From assembly GCA_963971285.1 (NCBI GenBank), contig OZ020262.1, positions 13,619,308-13,683,307 on the forward strand: a stretch of 64,000 nucleotides of DNA, given 5' to 3'. Under the pieces are notes generated by a model. The model was not told the origin of the DNA. It saw only the letters and a list, made by a program, of their open reading frames with translations, and did not search any database. Origin of the DNA: Astropecten irregularis. Lineage: Eukaryota > Echinodermata > Asteroidea > Paxillosida > Astropectinidae. Below are positions 40,601-52,600 of the stretch, piece after piece (positions within the stretch are counted from its first letter, which is position 1; each line of letters starts with the position of its first letter). The position numbers and the translations under genes are program-made.

Positions 40601-43600
40601 GGTAAGAGCGCCGGTACGGTATTTTGGAGGTTGCTGGTTTGAATCCCGCTCCACTCATTTTCTCTTTGTTTACTTTTCAATGACTTGAAATTCATCCAGT
40701 CAGTATCCCTTGTGGCTATTTGATGATTGATACTATTTGAAATTGACTTGAATTTTTACTAAAAGGGAATATGATTGAAATATGTTTCAAAAACTGTCTT
40801 TCAGAAACCTTGGTTTCCTTCAGATTTCCCACTTTAAAGGTACAGTACAGGATTGGTAACATACCCAAACAGAAATGTGCACAATTTAGGCCCCCTACAT
40901 ATAATTTTCAGGGTATGAAGATGATGCTGGTAGAAAAATACTGTTAAAATATTTCCGCCTGAAATTGTGTATTTATCCAGAAATTAGACCGAAAACAGTT
41001 TTGATCTCGGGATAAGATCAAAACCATTTTTTATGTTTTAAAGAAAAATTGATTCAGGTTTTCGCTATTTTTTGGTGACTCAGATGTCAGATTGAGCTCA
41101 AATTTTCACAGGTTTATTATTTCATGTACATGTTTGATCAGACATAGTGTGAGTGCTGTTCTGTACCTGTATCAATCATGTATTACACCTTGAATTGGAA
41201 GTGACATTACTTACTCTGTAGCCCTTGGGACCGATGGAGCCTGCGGTTCCAGTGCTTCCCTGTCAGAGGAGTAGAAAAAGGAGAGAAAAATATGTCCATG
41301 AAAGCGTCAACAGTGAGACAAAGAAGATTCAAGGTCATCAGGTATAACATCTTCAGGGTTTTTGTTTGATTCTGCCTCCCTTTGCTGACCCAATAACCCC
41401 TTTGCCCAAATCTATCTCCACCCCTACTTGGGGTCACTTTCATGCAGGTCAATCCCCAGTTGGCCTCTTGTAAATAGTTTCAAGTGTTGAATTCCAAGGA
41501 GGTACATGTAATGCCTGATGGCTACTGAAGGGTGTAATCACTTTGTTTAAAGTTTTCCACCCAGCCCAGTCCTGTATTTATTTTCTTAACAAATTCCCCA
41601 GAGCTTGTCTTTCTCCAATGCCAGGGTCCAGTATAGTATGCTTGCTAACTAGAGCGTTTTGCAAGAGAACAGAAATATGTCCACCATTAGGTGAACCATA
41701 GAGGAATATATTGATAACCCCAAGCGAACAATGTCACGGGGCATGATTGCAATTTGAAAATGGGGTCAACATTTGACACAGAGTAAAAATAACTGAGGTA
41801 GTTTGGGGACATGGAGGTAAACTGAGACGTAAAGTGTTAGAGAAATTGAACTTACTTTGCTTCCTTTGTATCCAATGGGACCTTCGGGGCCAGGGTAACC
41901 CGGCTGGCCTACATGGCCTGGGAGACCGATGTATCCTCTGTCACCCTGTGAACATTTATAATAAAACAAAAACTCCATTATATACAACATTTGAATCTAA
42001 TGAGACTTTCCCTCATTCAAATACATTCTCAATCAAAATAAACATACCATAATATGCATTAAGACTTATAGTTCTTGATATTACACAAAATTCCAATTGT
42101 TTATACTGTACTTAAAGTCACCACAAAGAACAATCCTGCAACTGGTTGAAAAACGTGTAAATGTCTTACAAATGTATAATGTTACATATTCTTGCCCTCC
42201 CATTGGCCTAGGGCAACCCCTTCCATTGCCCTGGGGCAACCTTCCAGATTTTTCCCAGTCAGACCATGGAAGCTTCCTAGCTCCATGGTCAGACTAAGGC
42301 CTTTTCTTAGGACTCCGGTAGGACTTCCGAGCTCTATATGAAGTCCAAAAAAACACACAAACTCCAATATACCTAAATGAATAAAGATTTCTCCAAAATC
42401 CAGATTTAGGAAAGATCCCCCATTAAAAATGGGGAACAATTTGTTGAAGTTCAGTGTTTCTTTCATTCAAGCTTAAAATTTCACTGAAGCCATGAAGGGA
42501 ATGACCAGTCTATCTACTGCCCTCTGTAGTCAGAAAAGGCACATGTGGAGGTTGGAATTATTTCAAGTTACCTGAATTCTCCCCCATAGTAAAGGGAGAA
42601 TGGGAGGGCAATCTGGGGGCACCAGATATTTTTTTTATGAAAACACTACAGGGACCCAACCCTTAACTTCTCAGAGTTCTTCTACATCAAACCATGGAAG
42701 TCCACGATTATTTCCATGAATGTGTTCACTGTTCAGGTCAGGTCCAAGAATCTACTGCATGCCAGTAACTTCACCTTCCCAGATTAACCCACCCACGTAT
42801 TAATCATGGTGTGATTTGGGAGGGTCTTGTTGGCCTACATCAAGCCAGGATTAACCTCTCAAAACAAACATGAAACATTTTCACATCATGTTTTACAACA
42901 TGTGCCTGGCGTGGTTCTGACATGGGGGTCTTGGTCGTCCACTGACAAATTTCAGCCTGTGAGCCCTCCAAATGGTGGACAATCTGACATTTTTGGCAGG
43001 GAGGGATTAAGGAGCTTAACCCTAGAGGTCCAAGCTGCTTGACACAGGCATGGGACAGCTCCTACCTAGCTCTAAGCATGTCTGAACTTCTGAAGCCACC
43101 CTAGATAGAACAATGGACCTATTCAATAGCTCCTCCGAAGTTAGAAACTGAACTTGGATCACACTTAGGATGCCTTAGGACTTGAAACCTGTCAAGCACT
43201 ATATCAGAAATGCAGGACAAGTTCAACAGATGTTTACCAGTGACTTGAGTTCATTTTTATAATGAGATAAAATTGAAGAATCCACATCATCGCTAGTTGC
43301 AGGCAAGCAACTCAATTTGATCAATCAATATAATTCAGAAGGTCGCCGGTTCGAATCCTGCTCCAGTCAATTTTTCTTTGTTCACTTTTCAATGACTGTC
43401 TGAATTAGATTATCATTTTATCAGATTAAAGTTTTAGACCTGCAACATATAAAGGGAAATGTATTTGCATCAGTACAGTATGGAATCATACATTTATTCC
43501 GTAGGACGTCATTTTGCTGGTCAAAGCAAAAACAAGTATCGAATATCATAACAGTCTTTTCAATAATTGCCTTTCATACTGTGAAAGTTGGCCTTGGTTT

Positions 43601-46600
43601 TTGCTTATACTGGGAATACACACATAACAGAGGGGTATTTATCATGATAACTGAACTGAACTAAATGCCTGGGAAAAAGTTATCTTCTTTGAAAGTGAGG
43701 GTGAGGTGGTCTATACACACCGTTTTGTCTGAGCAGCAACATTTTATATAAATCTCTTCCTTTGTCAAATTTCATTAAGGCATGCATAATTTGTGTCAGC
43801 GATTTCCGATTTGTTTGCCTTTGACAAAAAAAGGTCTCCAGAGATGTTTTTTTTTTTCTGTGAGGCAATTAGAAATACTTTGGCATGAAATATTGCAGGC
43901 TGCCATTTTGGAGATTGAACAGTTTCCAATGAAACCCAAATTGAAACGTTTATTTAGGCCTATTCATAATGATAAATCTAGACAAGGGTCCAGCATTACT
44001 CACTGAACAAACACCATTATTTGAACAGTACAAGTATACTCATTGGAATTATCTTTAATGCTTGGTATAACCATAGAGCTAGGATATAGCACCCTGATAT
44101 TTACTGTTATCAGCATTTCCCAGTCAATCATCCCAACACAAACCCATATCTAGCTGGTATATGAACAAATCTGCCACAATCAAGTTATGATTGGGACGTA
44201 ATCTGGTCCAAACAACCAAAGTCCTCTGGACAGACTATAAAGATAACAACTCCACAAAAAAATGTTTTGCTTGGCCATTGGCCTCCAAAATCCTTTAAAA
44301 CTATTTGAGTAAGGATGATAATATTATGGGAACCCAGAGATCCATTCTGTACACGAACAACCTCATCTGTGAATTGGGACCAAGTCCTCAGCTCATTGTG
44401 GGTTCATTCTGCACTTTTTCCCCACTTCTGCCAAAGCCATAAATCAGATAGACCAGGGGCCAAAGTCATAGAGCTGCTTAAAATCACAAAATTTGCTTCT
44501 TAAGCATGAAAAGTCTTCCTTGATCAAACTTGATTTCGTGTCAGGGATGTTTACTGCTTTTGACTTGATTTCGGCCATTGCAAGTTTTGGTGCTTAAGCA
44601 GCTCTATGAAATTGGCCCCTGGTGTAAAAGCACTACGTTGTATATCAGTTGGGTGCAGAGCATAAATTTAATCCCAATTCCCTGTGCTTTATCAATGAAC
44701 AGTCAAAATCCCTCTGGATCACCATAGTAATTGTTACAATGTCAATTGAATCGCTATACTTTGCCCCACTGGCAACAAACTCAAGGTAAAAAGATTTAAA
44801 GCCGCTCGGCGTGACAATGTTTGACGAAATTGATTCCACAAACCTTGTCTCCTTTTGTTCCATTGCATATACATCTGTCTTTGACACATCCTACGCAGGC
44901 CTGTAGAAAACAAAACGAGAAAAACATAAGAAAGGTAAATAGCTTATTTACAACAAAAACAAAGCACACAATTGAAAGCCAAAGAAAAAATACACTAAAC
45001 AACTCTTACAACTGGAAGAAATTCACTATCAATGATTATAAGCTACTTATCAAATATGAAAATGTTCAATAATAGGGAAAATAATTTTCATCTGACCAAA
45101 ACCACTGGTCGAAGTGCAGCGCCCTCAAGTTGATGGTTAGAACATATTGAAGCACAATTGGTAAATGCTAGAATGTTTGCAGAACATAGCATATGATTGA
45201 CCCGTGTTGAAATTTTGAATCATTGGCAGAGGGTAGACTGGTACAAATGACACATAAGTAAAAGTTACTGTTGTGTGAAACGTCCTTAAGATATCTACAT
45301 TGGATGGCCTCCATTAGCTATAGGATTGAAGGAAGTTGAATCAGAAGTGGATACAACTTAAGGGCAGTATTACAAATCCTCAACATATGGGACGCATCAA
45401 GCAAGCCCCTTGAGTTTCACTGTGTTATTTACAATACTTGTTTAATTCAACTACACATGTGCACATCCTGCCACTATACTTAGCACCATAGCAACAGCGA
45501 GGGTGTGAACTTTATGGAGGTAGTAACAGAGGTAATTTCCTTGGTGGCCAGAGCACAGGAGCAATGGAGGCAAATCAGTATCAGTGTCTATGAGCCCAAG
45601 GGTCGATTTCACAAAGCCGTACTATCGATCGTAACTTGAGTTACGAAGGATAACCCATCGTATCCCACATAGTCCTATGATTGATACATGTAGTAAGTAA
45701 CGTAACGATGAGTTTGGTGAAATCGACCTCAGAGTTGATATTTCACCAAACTCATTGTAACTTACTATCAATCGTAGGACTTGTGATGCATTGCAGCCCT
45801 ATGGGTTATCCTTCGTAACTCGAGTTATACACTATCAATCGTAGGGCTTCGTGAAATCAACGTTACGATCGATCGAAAGCCTTCATGACCGTACCGCATT
45901 CAAATACTTCAGTCAAAATAACATTTTCTCTCCAACTTCAATCCAAGAAGTTACTTTTCAAAACTTAAGAAAAATTGCCTTTGCTGTGTGCAACTGCAAA
46001 TGCAAGCCCTGAAATCTACAATACATAATGGTTAAAACAGTAGTAACCAACAGTTGTACTTCATGATTCTAACCACGAGTAAATAACAACTATTATTTAG
46101 TATCTTTTAATTCATCAAACAACTTTGTTCTTCAACAGACTACTCCCTGAAATTTCAGACAAGGAGCAATGAGTCATTGGTGAGTGATGGAAAAAAATTG
46201 GGCAGGGGCCACAAGAGGAGAAGGGAGGTATGGGGCCTATTTAAGCCAAAATAAAAAAATAAACAAACAGCTACAAGCATGTGTTCCATACTGGAGGCTT
46301 GAAGATTATAACAATAAATCTGAAATACTGTCTTAAGTACTACCCAAGGGAGGATATACTGCCAGGGTGGGCCGTTACTAACCGCCCTGGAATTTTAGAG
46401 CTACTGGGGCATCTGCTGCCTTGGTTGTGATTCCAGCGCCTTTTTCAATAATCACTTGTTCCCTGCTTTTAAAATGGGAGCTACTCAAATGCCCCTTACA
46501 AGTTACAAGGGGCAAGCATGACTTTATGACCAAATTACCAAAATACTAAAGTCCAAGCCCTACAAGAAACAAAGATAATTGACATTTTGGGACACCACCA

Positions 46601-49600
46601 ACATCTATAGAGCTGGATAGCTCAGTTGGTAGAACACCCGATACGGTATTCCGGGGGTCATTGGTTCGAATCCCGCTCCAGTCAATTTTCCTTTGTTGAC
46701 TTCCCAATGACAATAATTAACAGTATAGATCCCTACCATGGAAGCAATGTATGGGCGCTGGGCATGTCAACCTACAGGTTTGATGTACTTTTGGGTTTTA
46801 AATCTAACATCCAATCAGCTGTTGAAACCTTAAATCTAAAAGTAAGTTTCTATCCCCACTGCAACATAATAAAAATATGGCTTGTTACTGACTGAAAGAC
46901 CAAGTTACATATCAGTCGATAGTGAAGTATCCAGAATCTTTATTTTGACCTTTGCTTGTGGTATTAGGCAGGAACGCTGCCAAAGCTGAACTTGAAAAAA
47001 AAAACACCAAGGCTTCCTCAAGGAGAAAATGCCAAGCTGCTGAAAGACAGCATCCACATGGTACTGGCCGCTGCCAGTGGAAATTCAGAAATGAACTTCA
47101 CAGTGGCAATGGCCTCGATCCATGCACCTGTCATTGTCTTGCTGCCTCTAGGTTAGAAAACTAACTCAGTTTCTCTCATAAGGCTGCCCCCCTTAAAAAT
47201 GAAAAACCTTGGCCTTTAAAAAAGAAGTTTGCACTGGCACGATAGCATTTAAAGGCTTTTTCATGTCATTTGGGAAAAGTTCAAGCATTCGTATTCTGTA
47301 TGATCCAACATTAATATGACATCAAGTTGAAGTTCCAGCTCAATTTTAACAAATTAGAGAATAATCATCAAATAACCACAAGGGAAACTGACTGAATTTG
47401 AATTAATTGAAAAGTGAACAAAGAAAAATAGACTGGAGCGGGATTTGAAGCAGCGACCTCCTGTTGCCGCTATTCAGGAGGTCGCCAGTTCGAATCCAAC
47501 TTCAGTTAAATTTTCTTTGTTCACTTTTAAATAAAAAAATAGTGAGCAAGATCCATGCATGCCTTTGAAAAGGCCTCAATGCACCGTTGGCCTTTATAGC
47601 CGTAGCCGTAGCCACAGCCCTTTGAGATGAGACCAAATGCCCTAGGACATGACAATCATCTGTGTAAATATATGATGTCATTCGATATCGGAAGTATGGT
47701 CCAAAGAATGATGTGCATGCAGTTGCGCATGCAATGTTCAAAATAGAATTATCCACTCAATTACACTTTTTTTACAGCATGAATATCATTCTAGGTTAAA
47801 TATGACTGATTGCATCCTATTAGTCACATGACCTATAGTAGTCCTAAATGTCAACAAGCATGTCATCCTCTTCGCAACAAAACCATGGAAGATTCAAGAA
47901 TGACATGAATGTGCTGTTTCATACAAGTGTGTCACAATTTTAAATCTGAAATCGTGCAGTGACTGAGACCAAACCACCCTGTTCACCAAACCTGATTGAT
48001 TCCAATGACTTCTTTTTGAAATTCGGCAAGATGTGAATAAATGCGCACTTATTAATATAATACTCTTTCACACAGTGAAACTATAGTTTTGAGAAAATCG
48101 ACTTTAAATTTTAACTCTTCTTAAATTGATGATTTCCCCTACTTTTTTAGAGGGCATGTTTAGAACATTTTTATACCAATTTGAAGCTCGAAACTCACAC
48201 TGATACGAGGTGCTAATTAAAAGTGAATAGACCCTATAACTCCAAAAGCAATTTATTTTAAAGGGCCAATTGCATTTTGTCTCTTCGTGAAAATGCAAAA
48301 TCTCCCAATAGAAACACGCACAAAGTGCCACTTCATAAAAAGAAAAAAATTGCGCATTCATACATGTAGTTTGGCCAGCACGCACGCTCGAATTTGTCTC
48401 TTTGTGAAAACGATAAATGGCATACGCGCTGTATGTTGTCCCCATAGAACAACATGAATTTTTCATACTTTGTCTCTTCCTGAAAACTTGAAATGCCATT
48501 GGGTGCAATTTGCCCTTTATTGATATCCATGATCTCTATGATTTGATTTGATTTTAACAAAAATGAGTTAGCCAAGATGTCCCTTGCATTACCCTCAATA
48601 GATTTTGGCCAAAAAAAAGAATTTCGAAAAAAACATTGATTTTGGCATACTTTGTCCCTTTGTGAAAACGGTGACGAAATGACATACCGGGTAAGTCACA
48701 TAACACATAATGATGGCATTTGCCGAGTTCATAATTTGATTCTTCTTAGTCACAGGTACTTTTCTGCAGAGGCCCTCCCAATAGATGATCACAATGTCAA
48801 TGTGAACATAGGAAAGGAGTGCGAGACTCATTACCAGGGCAGCAGAATCCCTATGGCCTCTTTAAAATTCAAGCCCCTGTGCCGCCAGATAAATAAAGCT
48901 TGGCATGCAGCATGCACCTGGCCTATACCACCCTGTGTAAATTGAAAAATGATGAGACATTCAAACTATTCTTAGCCGTATCACTGATGGTGGAGCGGGA
49001 AAAGCAAGGAGTATCACAGGGTGGAACATCAGAGGAACATGTGACAGACATCAGAGATATTGCCAATGGCAAACCATCCCTTGACTACAGACTAAGTAAT
49101 GCATATCAGCTCCAGGAAATGTAGTCTGGCAAGTCTGTCCTACTTTTAGTTCCAGACCATTTCCAAAAAAAAAAAAATTAACGCAAGAAGGGAGCATACG
49201 GGCCAATGATAATACCGGTCTAGACGACCCCCAGAAAAAAAAAAATTGGGAAAACAAAAAGACAGGAATATCCTGTGCAGACTGGGCTAACATTTTTTAG
49301 ACTGTGCAACAGCCCAAATGACAGGCATGTTACTTACAGCTCTGTTTTTTATCGACATGTGATTTTTTTTTTTCACCCCTCAAAAATAGCAGAATTAATC
49401 ATCTTCCCATCTTTTCATCACACTTCACATGAGTCATAATTCGAATGTATCAGCCAGGATAAGAGCAAGATTGGGTGTCTTGATTTTTCATCAATACATT
49501 GACAAACAAAAAGTCCAAAACAGTCCAAATACTTTGTACTGAGTTGACTTCAGATCATGTCAACGAACGACCAAGTTGACATGGAATGAGGTTGCGAACT

Positions 49601-52600
49601 TGCGAACCGACAAAGGAGTAGAACCCAAGAAAGATTTGAGGCTTTGCATGCTGACAATTGGTATGTGGATCGGTTTGAGGAAACATCATGTACTGTTGAC
49701 TTGAAGACCGGTTCTTAAAAGTCTCCCATTGAGTTTACTTGTCCTGAACCCTGTTGAACAATTCACCCCACCTGCTTTTCAAAATTAAAACACAATCCTT
49801 ACAAACCTGTGTGATACCAGGCATCTGTAAACTGAAATCACCAGATAATCCGGTCATTGTCTTTGCCCGGGACAGGCGGGACTTATTCCATCAGAATGTA
49901 AGTAAAATCAAAGATATGACAGTGCATCTTTAAAGCAACCTGAATTCTGAAAGTGTCTCTCTTCAGACAACAGTGCATTCTTGTTTTAATTCGCACCCCT
50001 GGTTGTCGATAAGTCAAGACCTCTTCAACTTGCAACCTGCCTAGCCAGTGAAACTACTACCAGCCAACCCTGTTGCCCGTGTCAGATGCCACTTTCCACA
50101 GTAATTGAGATCAATTTTGGGGTAATTTCACGCACAGCAGAAACCTGAACTGGCAAGCTCCAGGCTGCTTTCAAAGCCTGTGGAGCCCGGGCGTGAAGCC
50201 ACAGTGTGTGAGAAAATATCAGCCGGACCGGATAAATTTCCTAGCGAAATTCCAACTGCACCCGCTCCACCAATGCTAACATTTTATTCCCGCTCAACAA
50301 GCACATTAAACAAATAAATATTTCAAAGAAGCAATAATATGAAATGTCAAAATTCAACCAATTTTAATGAGTCTATTAAAACAATACCTGACAAAACATA
50401 TCAGTTTTCCTCGAGTTTGAGTACTTTTACTCAATTTAGTAATTAAATTTTAATCCTTTGAGACTCATGAAACTGTAGCAGAGAGAGACAGTGAACAAGC
50501 ACAGTCATGGTCAATTGCATTGCCATATGGTTCTGTTTATTGTTCTTGGGCCAGGGGGAATTGGGGCCACCGATTTATCAACCTTGGGTGGGAACTTGGT
50601 GGTTAACACTCCCCCCAAAAAAAATTACACTGACTATTATAAATGAGCAAACTATAGGAGAACTACAGTCATTCACATCAGCCTTGCAGGAGCCCAGAGA
50701 CCCAACATTCCCATATGTCACCCATATGACCCTTCTCTGCCCCCAGGGGGTATGATAAAAAAAATTCTTAATTCGGAAGGTGACTTAATTTATGGCGGGA
50801 CCTTGTAGTTCAACTTTTAAACTCTTGCCATGCTTAATGTCGGGGGGGGTTGCAATGTAACTTCTAGTGTAATGTAAGTATGTAACAATTAACGTAGTAA
50901 CATGATCGTGAAAGTTGCACTAGGAATGTAATCGCACTGTTAAGTCCATGTAAACATCAAAATCCCCCCCCAGAAGCAAAGATTTATTTGAAAATAGTAT
51001 GGGGGAGGGCATTGAGCATTATTTATGTTTTTTCTTTGATTTTTTTACTCATTGATAACACAATTTGGTTTTTCTTGTGGATTTGATTTTCAGCACACTA
51101 AAACTTGCTTCGGCAAGAATTGATTTAGAACATTCAGCTGTATACGGTACTAGTTAATATTCAATCCAAATAAGGACATCTTATTAGAATTTACGCACAG
51201 AATCAGTTTAAGTATCGCAACCAATGGCAATTTCTGGTACCCGGTAAATGGTACTAGATAAAATGACAAACATAGAGGGCAAAGCAATTGATCATGTTAG
51301 ACGTAGGCATCTTTAACTAGAAAACAGACCTTCATCATTACCCACCAAAAACCACAACCTGTCTTCCAGCTTTAAAATGATGGACGCTTCGTTCAGCCCA
51401 AGAATAACATGGCCTTACTTGCCTACCTTGAGGTTCAGAAGAAAGCCCTTAATTCCTGACTTGTATCATGATGGTCCAATGCTCATGCCACCTTTTCCCC
51501 ACCTGTGCTCTAGCAGCCCAAAAGATTGACCTCATTTGCATAAGGTCTCATGTAACTCAACTTCGGGATCTTATATTTTGCACAATCTCTTCCATAATCT
51601 GCAGCTTATTTCTATCCTTCTCCCAACACATTCCGTTTATAGAATACACGTACTGCACAGACCCATTCATGATAACATTGAACACCTAGAGTAAGGGTGG
51701 GTACCTGTATACCCGATCGGACCCGATCAGCCGCGATATACACTGTATAAAAACGCATAGCTAAGGTATACCGGTTAAGTGGATATATCCAATAGGGTAA
51801 GCTACCATCTAAGTTTTTGTTTTAGTAAAAGTAGCTTTTTTGCGTTTTTTATACAGTGTAAATTGCAGCTGATCGGTTTCTCCCCCTGATCAGGTATACC
51901 CACGTACCCTTACTCTACATTCTCTTTATTTTACAGAAACGAATTTGGAACACATGTATAAGAATGGGGTAGGCTGAGTTCGGAGTACACGTAGCCTCTT
52001 CATTGGCTTCAGCAAAATATGTGTATGGGGTATGCCAAGTTTGGAGTAGGCACTGATCAGTAGATATTTGCTCCAAGTACATAAAGGCTTTAGAGGGATT
52101 AAAGCAATATATTGTCAAAGTTTATTTCTTAACAGCTAGTTTAAAAGAAGAACACAACAACAACACAAGCAATCAAACACCTGAAAACATTCATCTTCTA
52201 AAAGAAAAAGCTACATCATGAATTTAGATCCACAAAGTTATTATGAACAAAATTCCCTGTATCAATTTCAGAGGGCCTTTGAATTTTCTCAAGATGAGGG
52301 CAGATCATAATCTCCCTGAATTGAAGTGGACAAGTTTGCCTTTAAGTAATTGCCACACAATCACTGTTTACCTTCCCATTGTCAACCACTTAAATGGACA
52401 AGTTACCCCCTCCACTTTGAAGTGCACCCAACGAAAACATTGCCCTTTTATCCACGAACAAAAGGCCTATCTTTTTGTGTGAATAGACATCAGTACTGTA
52501 TAGTAGTACAGGTTGACTTGAAGTTCACCGCGATTCACACATCCCCTGGTCCCAAGCAAACACTGAACGAGCAGACGACCGATTCAGGGACAGCCTCGGA

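Larger units (their letters stand above)
41946..44843 (-). other. COL4A2: intron 2, 2.9 kb
   Basis: Only a SINE fragment (43337-43402) and a short MITE (44453-44622) are recognised. The rest appears unique. Confidence 0.6.

Noticed and set aside
46610-46682. tRNA gene at the SINE family 4 head
   Set aside because: Many diverged copies in the window share the same flanking tail.
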